From: Klebsiella pneumoniae
GTDB taxonomy: Bacteria; Pseudomonadota; Gammaproteobacteria; Steroidobacterales; Steroidobacteraceae
Length of the DNA: 64,000 nt
Assembly (NCBI GenBank): GCA_945873095.1
Contig: CAMCBU010000005.1
Coordinates: 47,204-111,203 of the forward strand
Direction of reading: 5' to 3'
Shown here: positions 43,774-52,954 of the stretch, one piece after another
Numbering within the stretch: position 1 is the first letter of the stretch
Layout: each line of letters begins with the position of its first letter
Notes under the pieces: generated by a model
Databases searched by the model: none
Seen by the model: only the letters and a program-made list of their open reading frames with translations
Told to the model about the DNA's origin: nothing
Translations under genes and position numbers: made by a program

Positions 43774-45638
43774 CCGAGCTGGCTGCGCGTCAAGAGACGC
43801 AGCACGCCGTTGAACATGGCGTTATCGCGCAATCTCAATGGACGCTTGGGCCGAACCTGTTGCGATTCGAGCAGCGCACAGTGACGGGCGATCGCGTCGA
43901 AAATTCCCGCGACATCCAGCCCGGCATCCTGCATGCATTGTTCACGCGTGCCGTGCTCGATCGGCTGATCCGGCAAGCCGAGTCGCAGAACCGAGACTTG
44001 GATACCTCTTGCGGCCAAAAATTCAGCGACTGCTGAACCTGCGCCACCCGCTTTGGCATTTTCTTCCAGCGTGACCAAGACTTCGTGCTGTGCAGCCAGC
44101 TCGAGAATCAACGCTTCGTCCAAGGGCTTGATATAGCGCATGTTGGCAACGCTCGCGTCGATGATGTCGGCGACCTCGTGCGCCACATCGGCGATCGGCC
44201 CGAAGGCGAGCATCGCGATACCCGAGCCGCGTCGCAGCAGCTCACCACGACCGACCGGCAAGGCGCGCGGCAAGGGTTGATCTGCGGCTGCGAGTCCGAC
44301 GGCCGCGGTCCGAGGGTAGCGCAGCGCGCAGGGGCTGCCGAGCTCGACGGCGGTGCGCAACATGGCGCGCAGCTCCATGCCGCTGGCCGGCGCCATGATC
44401 GTGAGATTGGGCACGCAACGGAGAAACGAGAGATCCAGGCTGCCGTTGTGCGTCGCGCCGTCGGGACCGACGAGACCCGCGCGATCGATCGCGAAAGTGA
44501 CCGGTAGTCCCTGCAGGCAGACATCGTGTACCACCTGATCGAAGGCGCGCTGCAAAAAGGTCGAATAAATCGCGACGATGGGGCGCAGCCCTTGTGTCGC
44601 AAGACCGGCTGCGAAGGTGACGGCATGTTGTTCGGCGATGCCAACGTCGTGGTATCGCTCCGGGAATCGACGCGCGAACGCGACCAAGCCAGACCCTTCG
44701 CGCATCGCCGGCGTCACGACGGCGATGCGCGCATCCTCGGCTGCGAGCTCGCAAACGCCATCGCCGAAGATTTGCGTGTAGGTCGTGGGTGCGGGCTTGC
44801 CGCCGACGATCCCGGTATCGGTGTCGAAGGGTGTGACGCCGTGATATTTGATGGGATCCGTCTCGGCAGGCTCGTAACCTTTACCTTTGCAGGTGAGCAC
44901 GTGCAGCAAGCGCGGTCCCGGTTGATCTTTCAACTGCTGCAAACACCGCAGTAACGCGGGGAGATCATGTCCGTCGATCGGGCCGTGATAGTCGAAGCCG
45001 AGCGCACCAAAGAAGCCTTGAGCCTCCGTGGTCGGTTGCCGTCCTTGGTTGGTCAGTCGCTGCGACAACGCACCGACATTTTCCGAAATCGACATGCCGT
45101 TGTCGTTGAGTATCACCAGCAGATTGGCACCAACGCCGCCCGCATGATCCAGTGCTTCAAAGGCGAGACCCGCAGTCAGCGCGCCATCGCCGATAACGGC
45201 TACCGCGCGCTTCTGGATGCCCAGTTGTTTAGCGGCAGCGGCCATGCCGAGTGCAGCGCTGATCGAGGTGCTCGAGTGACCTGCGCCAAACGCGTCGTAC
45301 CGACTCTCGTCACGCTTCAAAAATCCGGATATGCCGGGACGCTTGCGGATAGTGCCCAAGGCCGTACGCCGACCGGTGAGGATCTTGTGTGGATAACATT
45401 GATGGCCCACATCCCAGACGATCTCGTCGCGAGGAGTGTCTAGGCAGTAGTGCAGGGCGATCGACAGTTCGACCGTGCCGAGGCCCGAGGCCAGATGGCC
45501 GCCAGAGCGTGCAACGGACTCGAGCAGGAAAGCCCGTAATTCAGCGGCGACGTCACCGAGCGCGCTGACCGGCAGTGCGCGCAATTGTGCCGGTTCATCG
45601 ATACCCTCGAGGAGCGAGTGAGTGTGCGGTGATCTCAT
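43770..45638 (-). CDS. dxs: 1-deoxy-D-xylulose-5-phosphate synthase
   Basis: First and rate-limiting MEP pathway enzyme, thiamine diphosphate-dependent, 622 residues. TPP motif 'GDGALTAGLAFEALDHAGG' with 'NDNGMSISENVG', and the transketolase-like 'FAIDRAGLVGPDGATHNG'. Last gene of the minus-strand bchF-lhaA-puh-dxs run, 27 bp after puhE. Its presence in a PGC parallels the dxs next to puf in Rhodobacter. Confidence 0.95.
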   Translation of the reverse strand: MRSPHTHSLLEGIDEPAQLRALPVSALGDVAAELRAFLLESVARSGGHLASGLGTVELSIALHYCLDTPRDEIVWDVGHQCYPHKILTGRRTALGTIRKRPGISGFLKRDESRYDAFGAGHSSTSISAALGMAAAAKQLGIQKRAVAVIGDGALTAGLAFEALDHAGGVGANLLVILNDNGMSISENVGALSQRLTNQGRQPTTEAQGFFGALGFDYHGPIDGHDLPALLRCLQQLKDQPGPRLLHVLTCKGKGYEPAETDPIKYHGVTPFDTDTGIVGGKPAPTTYTQIFGDGVCELAAEDARIAVVTPAMREGSGLVAFARRFPERYHDVGIAEQHAVTFAAGLATQGLRPIVAIYSTFLQRAFDQVVHDVCLQGLPVTFAIDRAGLVGPDGATHNGSLDLSFLRCVPNLTIMAPASGMELRAMLRTAVELGSPCALRYPRTAAVGLAAADQPLPRALPVGRGELLRRGSGIAMLAFGPIADVAHEVADIIDASVANMRYIKPLDEALILELAAQHEVLVTLEENAKAGGAGSAVAEFLAARGIQVSVLRLGLPDQPIEHGTREQCMQDAGLDVAGIFDAIARHCALLESQQVRPKRPLRLRDNAMFNGVLRLLTRSQLG

Positions 45639-45665
45639 GGTTGCTCCCGGAGCGTGTGCATGACG

Positions 45666-46451
45666 TCAGGGTGACGAACGACGGTTGGCAAGACTCCAGC
45701 GCCACAGCGTTTCGGCGGGCACCGGCAGGATCATGAGCAGATGTTCGAGCAACGCCAAGGCGGCGAGGGTCGCGATGATGGTCGCTGCTGCGACTTCATG
45801 CGTCGAACTTGCCGTCAGAGCAGCAGTGCAGAAATAAGCGCTGATCGCGCCGGCTAGCAGTAGCGAAACCGGCATCAGGGGGTTCATGCGCCGTTGTCGC
45901 ATGAAGCCGAGCAGGTGTTGCAAATGCGGCGGGAAAAATCCCTCACCGAGATTGCGTACACCGAGAAAAAGATTCAGCTTGGCGCTGCTGCGCATCAACC
46001 AGAGCAACAGCAGCACCTGCAAAGCCAGATTATTAGAACTGTCATAAGTGCCGATGGCGACGATGACGATGGTTGCAACGATGAGCAGCTCGTGCCAAAG
46101 AATCGCCGCCAGAGCCGAGACGGCGTGGCGTGCGAATCCTTGCCGGCTCGTCACCGCCTGTGTGGGGCTGCGGGCCGTCAGACCGGTGATTTTGCCCGTC
46201 AGAAAAGTCACCTCAATCCAGCTCCAAACCGCCAGAGCGGCCAGCAGCGCCGCTACCGCCGAGGCTGTGCTGTTGACCTCGCGAAGTGCCAGGATCACCG
46301 CAAAGCCGGTGGCACCGACGGTGGCGAATAACCGCAGCAGCAAGGGGTAGCGCGCGGGATTGCCGACGATCAGGCGTGCGATGACGGCGGTGGAGCCCCA
46401 CCACACCGCGACGGTCAGTAGCATCGGCGCGATGACGGTGGGCCACATCAT
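45666..46451 (-). CDS. puhE: PuhE, photosynthetic complex assembly membrane protein
   Basis: Polytopic membrane protein of 261 residues (DUF3623). Recognised by 'KLNLFLGVRNLGEGFFPPHLQHLLGFMRQRRMNPLMPVSLLLAG' and by location after puhC. In Rhodobacter, puhE affects RC-LH1 assembly and pigment level. Follows puhC with 30 bp between. No catalytic motif is evident. Confidence 0.92.
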   Translation of the reverse strand: MMWPTVIAPMLLTVAVWWGSTAVIARLIVGNPARYPLLLRLFATVGATGFAVILALREVNSTASAVAALLAALAVWSWIEVTFLTGKITGLTARSPTQAVTSRQGFARHAVSALAAILWHELLIVATIVIVAIGTYDSSNNLALQVLLLLWLMRSSAKLNLFLGVRNLGEGFFPPHLQHLLGFMRQRRMNPLMPVSLLLAGAISAYFCTAALTASSTHEVAAATIIATLAALALLEHLLMILPVPAETLWRWSLANRRSSP

Positions 46452-46481
46452 GCGCTGTGCTGTGAGCTCGGAGCCGTGCTG

Positions 46482-46949
46482 CTAGCGTGCGTTCGATAAC
46501 GCATGGGCTTCGCCTTGTTCCCAGATGTTGGCGAACGTGCGTGCGTTGTCGCTGCCGAAGACATCGAGATTGATGGACGTTGCCGTGAGGGTGTCGGTCA
46601 GCAACAAGCGTCCGTCACGCAAACGGGAAATACGATAGGGCGCGTTGGGATCGATGTTGGAGAGTTTCCGCCCACGCGCCAGACCTCGGATCACGCCGCT
46701 CACGAAGCCGACCTTGTCGGCCTCAATCGTCTCGAGCGGCGTACCGTCTAACAATATCGGCACGACAGCACCATCGGGGCGGCTGTGCAGTCGCACATCA
46801 TGGCTCGAGACGATGGCCGTGCTTGCCTCGATGCGTACCGCACCGGCATCTTCGCCGAGCGCAGCGAGGGCCAATGCCAGCAGCACCAGCAACCCCGCCG
46901 ACCACAGTAGTGGTCGTGGCAAATCCGCCGCACGCTGATGCGCGCTCAC
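46482..46949 (-). CDS. puhC: PuhC, photosynthetic complex assembly protein
   Basis: Single-span membrane protein of 155 residues: N-terminal helix 'LLWSAGLLVLLALALAALG' and a periplasmic domain with 'LTDTLTATSINLDVFGSDNARTFANIWEQG', the family signature. Needed for efficient RC-LH1 assembly in Rhodobacter. Start overlaps the puhB stop by 4 bp. Confidence 0.92.
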   Translation of the reverse strand: MSAHQRAADLPRPLLWSAGLLVLLALALAALGEDAGAVRIEASTAIVSSHDVRLHSRPDGAVVPILLDGTPLETIEADKVGFVSGVIRGLARGRKLSNIDPNAPYRISRLRDGRLLLTDTLTATSINLDVFGSDNARTFANIWEQGEAHALSNAR

Positions 46950-47629
46950 GCTGCAACCTCGGCGACATTACCTGCCGGGCGATCCTGCGCCGCGCCCGTC
47001 GGATCGGCAACGCCGGTGCCGGTGGTCACGTCGGGTTGGTTCGCCGTCACGGCAACTGCCAGTATCTCGGCGACGCGCTGCGGCGCGGCGACGTTGCGCA
47101 GTGCTGGTTGTGGCCGGGTGATATGCCAAGGACGCACATGAGGCCAGAGCCACAGGTAAGACACGCGCTGATCGCGCAGTGTTTGCAGCGCGATATCACC
47201 CGTGCCGTCTGCCCGCATCAATAAATTCGCAGACTCGATTGCCTTGAACGGCAAATTCACGGTGCTCTCGAGAGCGATACCTTGTCTGATCACGACCCGG
47301 CGATTGGTGATCGTGTAGACGGTGGCGCGAGCCGCGAGGGCCGCGATGCCGGCGACGATCGCCAAACACACCGCCGACATCGCGGCTGGTCCGATGCAAC
47401 CGACCAGCGCCTCGGGTAAGGAACTGCCCGTCCACAGCAGCCAGCCACCACGCGCCACCACGATGCTGCCGAAATACAGCGCGAGCAATCGCACTCGATA
47501 GGCATCAAGCGCGAGTGACGACCAGACCGGCGATCCTTGCCAAAGAACGGACTCGCCGGGCGGCAAGGCCGTCGGCAGGCCGCGGATGGGTTCGCTATCG
47601 TGTTCGCTGTAGGTGACGCGGGTAGCCAT
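46946..47629 (-). CDS. puhB: PuhB, reaction-centre assembly protein
   Basis: Membrane protein of 227 residues with a bacterial-PH-like domain: 'ALPPGESVLWQGSPVWSSLALDAY', two to three helices, then 'VYTITNRRVVIRQGIALESTVNLPFKAIESANL' . ATG 47629 is 4 bp after the puhA stop; the longer frame runs through puhA. Assists RC assembly in Rhodobacter. Confidence 0.92.
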   Translation of the reverse strand: MATRVTYSEHDSEPIRGLPTALPPGESVLWQGSPVWSSLALDAYRVRLLALYFGSIVVARGGWLLWTGSSLPEALVGCIGPAAMSAVCLAIVAGIAALAARATVYTITNRRVVIRQGIALESTVNLPFKAIESANLLMRADGTGDIALQTLRDQRVSYLWLWPHVRPWHITRPQPALRNVAAPQRVAEILAVAVTANQPDVTTGTGVADPTGAAQDRPAGNVAEVAA

Positions 47630-47633
47630 ACGA

Positions 47634-48428
47634 TCAGATGAACGATTCGCTGCGTGACGGTACGGCGTAGAGGTGACCACTGCCGTAGTAGGCGCAGATG
47701 CGATCCTCCTCGAGCTTGGTGATCTGCTCGCGACTCGCGATCGGCGGCACGCCCGTGAATTGTGCGGCGGTGATCGACACAACGACGACGCGGCGTTGCC
47801 CGAGGTCGTATTGCACGAAGCCACTCGGCAGCATCACATGCCGGTTGTCAGCTTGCAGCGCGACCTCGAGATAGCGAATCTGCGGCTCGGCGCGATCGAC
47901 CCACAACTCGACGACATGGCCGGCTGCCGCACCATCCAGTCCCACGACTGTCATGCCGCGCGGATCCGGATCGCGTGCTTCGACGCTCCAGCCTGCGGCG
48001 AGGCGCATCGGTACGATCATCGGGGTGCCATCGAGCATGCGCTCCGGCACGTTGGCGCGCTCGGCATACGCAGCCGGACCCACGGCGTCCGTCATCGGAT
48101 TGCCGGTCGGCTCCAAGGGCGCGCCGACATCCGGTCCGTAGCGGTCATCCGAGCCGAGTTGGCGCGCGGCGATCGGGCGGCGATCGGCGCGGGCCGGATC
48201 CGGCACCGAGATGCGACTACCATCGGCTAACAAAAATGTTTTTGGACAGGGCACGCCCGGCAGCCCTTCGACCGTCTCCGGATTGCCGCGTCGGTCGACG
48301 CGATGCGTATCGAGTGGATAGCCCTCGCGTTTGTCTTCGCGGTGCAGATACCAAATCAGGCCCGCAAAGAAAATCCAGAACCCGTAAAGCGCGATCTGCG
48401 CCGTGTCGGTGTATTCGAGAAAGTTCAT
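47634..48428 (-). CDS. puhA: Photosynthetic reaction centre H subunit
   Basis: H subunit, 264 residues: one N-terminal helix ('DTAQIALYGFWIFFAGLIWYLHREDKREGYPL') and a cytoplasmic PRC-barrel domain ('VGLDGAAAGHVVELWVDRAEPQIRYLEVAL', 'ITKLEEDRICAYYGSGHLYA'). Covers the L/M quinone side and guides proton uptake. AAGGAGGA ribosome-binding site. Transcribed after lhaA, 41 bp downstream. Confidence 0.96.
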   Translation of the reverse strand: MNFLEYTDTAQIALYGFWIFFAGLIWYLHREDKREGYPLDTHRVDRRGNPETVEGLPGVPCPKTFLLADGSRISVPDPARADRRPIAARQLGSDDRYGPDVGAPLEPTGNPMTDAVGPAAYAERANVPERMLDGTPMIVPMRLAAGWSVEARDPDPRGMTVVGLDGAAAGHVVELWVDRAEPQIRYLEVALQADNRHVMLPSGFVQYDLGQRRVVVVSITAAQFTGVPPIASREQITKLEEDRICAYYGSGHLYAVPSRSESFI

Positions 48429-48469
48429 TTCTTCGTCCTCCTTGAAGCATCCATCAACTCAACCCTCGT

Positions 48470-49888
48470 TCAACCCGGCAGCTCGGCCAAGCCGAGGCGT
48501 CGGTCAGTCGATTTCGTGGCGTCGCGTGAGCGCAGGCGCGCAAGTGGTCCGACGGCGACCAAGGCGGCGAACAACAGCGCAATTTCGACGTGATACACAA
48601 ACAGGTAGCCGGTCGCCGGCGAGGTCAACGCGGGTCCCATGCCCCCGGTGACGGCCAGCTCGCCGATGAGATTGGCGGTCGCGCCACCGGCGGCGATGGC
48701 CAAACCCGCGGCGGTAGCCTGCACCGCGCCCCACGCGCCGAGTGCCAGGCCGTTGTCGTTTTTGCTCAGTGCCATCGCCGCGAGCAAGGTGCCGACCGCG
48801 AACAGGCCACCACCGAAACCGATCAACATGGCGCCGAATCGAAACAGTCCGGCCGAACCAATCGGCTCGGCGAAGACGACCGCAGCGAATGCGAAAACAC
48901 CGATCAGGACACCCATGGCTGCCACACGCAATGGATCGGCGCCGCGCTGCAAGCCGCGCGCCGACAACCAGAATGCCAGCAGGGAGCCGCTCGCCGACAG
49001 CGCGGTCAACAGGCTTGTGGCGCCCACCGACATGTTCAATATTTGACCGCCATAGGGCTCGAGCAGCACATCCTGCATGCTGAACGCGGCGGTGCCGAAG
49101 GCGACGGTCAAGAGCAAGCGACGCGTCTCCGCCGGTGCCGTGAAATCACGCCATGCGATCGAGAAGCGCTGTGCCGACGGCGGCTCGCGCCATCGCGCCG
49201 TATCGCGCGCCTCTTGTTTCCACAGTGCGATGACATTGAGCAAGAGCGTCACCACGGCCGCGCCTTGGATCGTCTGGATCAACCGACGTGGTGAGAATTC
49301 GCCGCTCAACAACCAACCGAAGGCGGCCGAGCCACCGACCATGCCGAGCAGCAACATCACGTACATCAGTGCCACCACACGCGGGCGCGTGTGTGCGGGT
49401 GCAATATCGGTCGCCAAGGCGAGCCCCGCGGTCTGCGTCGAGTGCAAACCGGCACCGACCAACAGAAATGCGATGGCGGCGCCGATCTCGCCCACGATCA
49501 CCGGTCCCCGACCCTCGCCGCTCAACACCAGCAGTGCGAACGGCATGATGCCGAGCCCGCCGTATTGCAGCAGCGTGCCGAACCAGATGTAGGGCACACG
49601 CCGCCAACCCAACACCGATCGATACTGGTCCGAGTGATAACCCATCAACGCGCGAAACGGCGCGAACAGCAGCGGTAAGGCAATCATCGTCGAGACGATC
49701 CAGACGGGCACATTCAACTCGACGATCATCACGCGATTGAGCGTCCCGTTCAGTAACGCGAGCGCCATACCGACCGAAACCTGAAACAGCGACAAACGCA
49801 GCAAGCGAGGCAGCGGCAAATCCGCGCTCGCCGCATCGGCGAACGGGAGGAATCGAGAGTCGATGCTGAAGCGAGGTCGCGCGGTCAT
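48470..49888 (-). CDS. lhaA: LhaA, LH1 assembly protein of PucC/BCH2 (MFS) family
   Basis: Twelve-helix PucC-family protein, 472 residues, assigned LhaA by position before puhA. 'LFQVSVGMALALLNGTLNRVMIVELNVP' and 'PFRALMGYHSDQYRSVLGWRRVPYIWFGTLLQYGG' are typical. Thought to deliver BChl or organise LH1 assembly. Its ATG overlaps the bchF stop by 4 bp; in most purple bacteria bchNBHLM would stand between them. Confidence 0.93.
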   Translation of the reverse strand: MTARPRFSIDSRFLPFADAASADLPLPRLLRLSLFQVSVGMALALLNGTLNRVMIVELNVPVWIVSTMIALPLLFAPFRALMGYHSDQYRSVLGWRRVPYIWFGTLLQYGGLGIMPFALLVLSGEGRGPVIVGEIGAAIAFLLVGAGLHSTQTAGLALATDIAPAHTRPRVVALMYVMLLLGMVGGSAAFGWLLSGEFSPRRLIQTIQGAAVVTLLLNVIALWKQEARDTARWREPPSAQRFSIAWRDFTAPAETRRLLLTVAFGTAAFSMQDVLLEPYGGQILNMSVGATSLLTALSASGSLLAFWLSARGLQRGADPLRVAAMGVLIGVFAFAAVVFAEPIGSAGLFRFGAMLIGFGGGLFAVGTLLAAMALSKNDNGLALGAWGAVQATAAGLAIAAGGATANLIGELAVTGGMGPALTSPATGYLFVYHVEIALLFAALVAVGPLARLRSRDATKSTDRRLGLAELPG

Positions 49889-50427
49889 GCGTCAACCATC
49901 TGTGCTGGTCGCACGGCCGATTCACTACTTAAGGTTGGTGAACCCCGCGTGATGGCGCTGCTCTTGCGTGCCAGATAAAGCTTGTAGAAGAACTGCAGCG
50001 CGTTGATCACGTAGCTTGCATATGCGACCAGTGCGAGCAGCATTTGTTCGCGCACGGGCAGTGCTGCCGTGAGCATGGTGTAGAGGTAGGCCGTGTGCAG
50101 CGCGATCACCGCCATGCTGACCACGTCTTCCCAAAAAAAGCTCGGCGCGAACAGCCAGACGCCGAATATTTCTTTTTCCCAAATAGCACCGGTCACCATG
50201 ATCGCGTAGAGGAACAGCGTCTTGACGACGATGGAGATCGTCGCGGCTGTTTCGCCTTCGCCGGTGTGCAGGAACGACAGCACCAGCCAGAGGCTGACGA
50301 GAAAGGCGAGCAATTGCAGTGGCGCGAGGATGCCTTGCACGACCGTCCACACCGAACGGTCGCGACGAGCGCGTTCCTCGGTGGTGTACAGCGGTCGGCC
50401 CACAGGGGGCGGTGAGGCATTGAGCAT
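49885..50427 (-). CDS. bchF: 3-vinyl bacteriochlorophyllide hydratase
   Basis: Hydrates the 3-vinyl group before BchC oxidation, 180 residues, membrane protein with four helices. 'PLYTTEERARRDRSVWTVVQGILAPLQLLAFLVSLWLVL', 'FFWEDVVSMAVIALHTAYL' and 'REQMLLALVAYASYVINALQFFYKLYLAR' match BchF throughout. C-terminal tail of about 20 residues is extra. Divergent from aerR across a 141-bp region with PpsR-like boxes. Confidence 0.95.
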   Translation of the reverse strand: MLNASPPPVGRPLYTTEERARRDRSVWTVVQGILAPLQLLAFLVSLWLVLSFLHTGEGETAATISIVVKTLFLYAIMVTGAIWEKEIFGVWLFAPSFFWEDVVSMAVIALHTAYLYTMLTAALPVREQMLLALVAYASYVINALQFFYKLYLARKSSAITRGSPTLSSESAVRPAQMVDA

Positions 50428-50479
50428 GGGTGGTCTCGAACCCCGGTTTCAGACCGAATGTATTAAAGAGGGCCATTAA

Positions 50480-50513
50480 TGTCAATTTAGGTTTACGTCT
50501 AGCAAAATTGACA
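50480..50513. promoter_or_regulatory. bchF/aerR divergent promoter region with PpsR-like boxes
   Basis: TGT-N12-ACG at 50480-50497 and CGT-N12-ACA at 50496-50513, each one mismatch from the PpsR consensus and overlapping by 2 bp. TTGACA at 50508-50513 with a TACATA 18 bp on could form an aerR promoter. On the other strand TTGACA (50479-50484) with TACATT 17 bp on could serve bchF. Control by PpsR is inference. Confidence 0.45.
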
Positions 50514-50568
50514 AATTAGGACTTCGGCGTGTACATATGTCAGTGTGCGACGAGGTGAGAGGGGACCG

Positions 50569-51471
50569 ATGGAAAGCACCCTCTCAAATGGAACATGGAA
50601 GTCGTCGCGGACGGGGGCCAATCAGGCATCGAGCATAGGCTCGGCCCTGGTCGAGGATGACGGCATGACAGATTCCACTACTTCTCCGACGGTCCACAGT
50701 GGCCGTGTCGCACTGCTTCGCACCATCGAGGGCGAGGTGATCCCGCGTTTGGTACTCGCTCACCGCGGCCATGTCGCAGATGCCGCTGGCGATAGCCCAA
50801 GGTGCATCCGACCCGGCACCAGCGAGGTCGCGCATCTGACGGAGCTTGTCATCGCGGGCCGGCTGGCCGATGCGAAAGCTTATCTGCAGGGCTTGTCGTG
50901 TCTCGGGATGCCAACCGAAACGATCTATCTCGACCTGCTGGCGCCCGTGGCGAGAAAACTGGGTGTGATGTGGGAGCGCGACCACATCGATTTTGTCGTC
51001 GTCACGCTGGGCTTGCAGCGCTTGCAGCAATTGGCCCATCAAGTCAGTGAAGCGGACCACGCAGTCGAGACCGTGCCGACGAAGCCCGGCCATCGCGCCT
51101 TGTTCGTGGTGCTGCCCGGTGAGCAACATGTGTTCGGTACCCAGATCGTGGCCGAAATGCTGCGTCGCTCTGGCTGGGACATCTGGGATGTGCCCGGGGC
51201 TACCGAGCGCGATATACTGGAATGCACGAAGAACCAATGGTTCGCGGTCGTGGGTCTCTCCATCGGCGCGCCCGAACAGATGGAGCCTCTCGCCCTCATC
51301 ATTCGACAGATTCGACGCCGATCGCTCAATCGAGCCGTGCGTATCATGGTTGGCGGATTCCCGTTCGCCGGCCATCCCGAACGGGTCGCGCTGGTCGGAG
51401 CCGACGCCACGGCAGTCGATGGACGCGACGCCGTCTCGAAGGCGGAGCGCTTGCTCGAGTTGATGAGTTAG
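50569..51471 (+). CDS. aerR: AerR/PpaA, cobalamin-binding regulator of photosynthesis genes
   Basis: Antirepressor-type protein of 300 residues that works with PpsR/CrtJ. C-terminal B12-binding domain with 'VVLPGEQHVFGTQIVAEMLRRSGWDIWDVPG'; His187 in 'GEQH' is the expected cobalamin ligand. N-terminal helical part contains 'LDLLAPVARKLGVMWERDHIDFVVVTLGLQRLQQL', as in B12-binding light sensors. ATG 50569 with GAGGGGA upstream is preferred to GTG 50545. ppsR follows after 36 bp. Confidence 0.92.
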   Translation: MESTLSNGTWKSSRTGANQASSIGSALVEDDGMTDSTTSPTVHSGRVALLRTIEGEVIPRLVLAHRGHVADAAGDSPRCIRPGTSEVAHLTELVIAGRLADAKAYLQGLSCLGMPTETIYLDLLAPVARKLGVMWERDHIDFVVVTLGLQRLQQLAHQVSEADHAVETVPTKPGHRALFVVLPGEQHVFGTQIVAEMLRRSGWDIWDVPGATERDILECTKNQWFAVVGLSIGAPEQMEPLALIIRQIRRRSLNRAVRIMVGGFPFAGHPERVALVGADATAVDGRDAVSKAERLLELMS

Positions 51472-51507
51472 TTGATGAGCTAAAGGAACCGATACGGTCG
51501 AAGACAT

Positions 51508-52923
51508 GTGAAAAAGTTCAAGGCGCCAAGGAAGGCCCTAGGTGATCTCGATGCCGACACGGTTGCATCCGTCGTCATGGCCGCGGCCGACATCGCACTG
51601 ATCGTCGATCGCCGGGGAATCATCAAGGATATCGCGATGGGTCAGGCGGGGCTCTCGGCCGACCTCGACCCCGATTGGATTGGGCGACCCTTCGGGGAAA
51701 CCGTCACCAGCGAAAGTCAGCCCAAGGTGCAGATGCTGCTCGCCGAGGGCGAGTCGGCCGATCTCGCGGCCAGACAACTCAATCACCCCGGTCGTGGCGG
51801 CTCGACGATCCCGATCAGTTACAGCCTGCGTCCGTTGGGGACGGATGGTCTTCGGTTGGCGGTCGGTCGCGACTTGCGCGCTTTGGCACAGTTGCAGCAG
51901 CGGCTGATCGAAGCCGAGCAGTCGTTGGAGCGGGATTACTCGCGTCTGCGGCTCGCCGAGACGCGTTATCGCCTGCTCTTGCAGTCGAGTACGGATCCGA
52001 TTCTGATCATCGATGCAGTCAGTCAAAAAATCGTCGATCTGAACTCCGGCGCAGCGAAATTATTGAGCGCTCCGCCGCAACGGCTGATCGGCCAAGCGTT
52101 CGGCGAGGGTTTGAAGCCGGCGTCGCTCCGCGCCTTCCTCGAGTGGCTCGCGGCTTTGCGCACCACGGGCAGAGCCGAGACTTTCCGAGTGCGTTTTGCC
52201 GCCGATGGCGGGGAACACCGCGTCTCGGGTGCGCTGTTCCGTCAAGAAAATGTGTCGCACGTATTGCTGCGGATCATCCCGAGCACCGCATCCGTCGCCG
52301 CGCAGAACGACAATCCGATGCGGATTGCCGATCTCGTTCGTGCCTTGCCCGATGGCATCGTCGTCACGGATGGCGACGGACGGATCCTCGGCTGTAACCG
52401 TGCCTTCCTCGATCTTGCGCAACTCGCGACCGAGGAGCAGGCGCGTAACGAATCGCTCGAGCGCTGGCTCGGCAGGCCGGGCGTCGACCTCGGTGTCTTG
52501 CTCGCGAACTTGAAACAGCACGGCACCGTGCGTTTGTTTGCGACGAGCGTCCGTGGCGAGCTCGGCTCTTCGGCTGAGGTCGAGATCTCGGCAGTCGCCG
52601 TGGGCGCCCCGACCGAGTCGGCGTACGGATTCGCCATACGCAATGTCGATCGACGACGTGGCGCGGAGACTCGTCCCGGCCGAGAGCTGCCGCGCTCGGT
52701 CGAACAGCTCACCGAGCTTGTCGGGCGCGTTTCGCTGAAAGATTTGGTCCGGGAAACGACGGATGTCATCGAGCGGCTTTGCATCGAGGCGGCCCTCGAG
52801 CTCACCGCAGACAACCGTGCATCCGCAGCCGAGATGCTCGGCCTCTCGCGGCAAAGTCTCTACGTCAAACTGCGACGATATGGCCTCGGTGACCTCGACG
52901 AGTCGAGTGTAAATACAGATTGA
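51508..52923 (+). CDS. ppsR: PpsR/CrtJ, transcriptional repressor of photosynthesis genes
   Basis: Redox-responsive repressor of crt, bch and puc-type genes, 471 residues. Three PAS-like regions (about 15-120, 150-260, 275-385) precede a Fis-type helix-turn-helix at about 420-460 ('NRASAAEMLGLSRQSLYVKLRRYGL'). Cys425 ('ERLCIEAALEL') aligns in place with the redox cysteine of CrtJ (420) and PpsR (424); Cys296 is the only other cysteine. GTG start 51508, no strong ribosome-binding site. Its stop codon lies within the bchG PpsR site. Confidence 0.95.
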   Translation: MKKFKAPRKALGDLDADTVASVVMAAADIALIVDRRGIIKDIAMGQAGLSADLDPDWIGRPFGETVTSESQPKVQMLLAEGESADLAARQLNHPGRGGSTIPISYSLRPLGTDGLRLAVGRDLRALAQLQQRLIEAEQSLERDYSRLRLAETRYRLLLQSSTDPILIIDAVSQKIVDLNSGAAKLLSAPPQRLIGQAFGEGLKPASLRAFLEWLAALRTTGRAETFRVRFAADGGEHRVSGALFRQENVSHVLLRIIPSTASVAAQNDNPMRIADLVRALPDGIVVTDGDGRILGCNRAFLDLAQLATEEQARNESLERWLGRPGVDLGVLLANLKQHGTVRLFATSVRGELGSSAEVEISAVAVGAPTESAYGFAIRNVDRRRGAETRPGRELPRSVEQLTELVGRVSLKDLVRETTDVIERLCIEAALELTADNRASAAEMLGLSRQSLYVKLRRYGLGDLDESSVNTD

Positions 52924-52948
52924 CACCCTATAGTGTCATGGCTATGTT
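52908..52948 (+). promoter_or_regulatory. bchG promoter with PpsR site and 18-bp palindrome
   Basis: TGT-N12-ACA at 52908-52925 covers the ppsR stop. Its end gives TTGACA (52920-52925), followed at 17 bp by TATGTT (52943-52948): a good -35/-10 pair. A perfect TGACAC-N6-GTGTCA palindrome occupies 52921-52938 in the spacer. Transcription would start about at the bchG ATG (52955), so the mRNA may be nearly leaderless. Confidence 0.6.
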
Positions 52949-52954
52949 TCGGTC

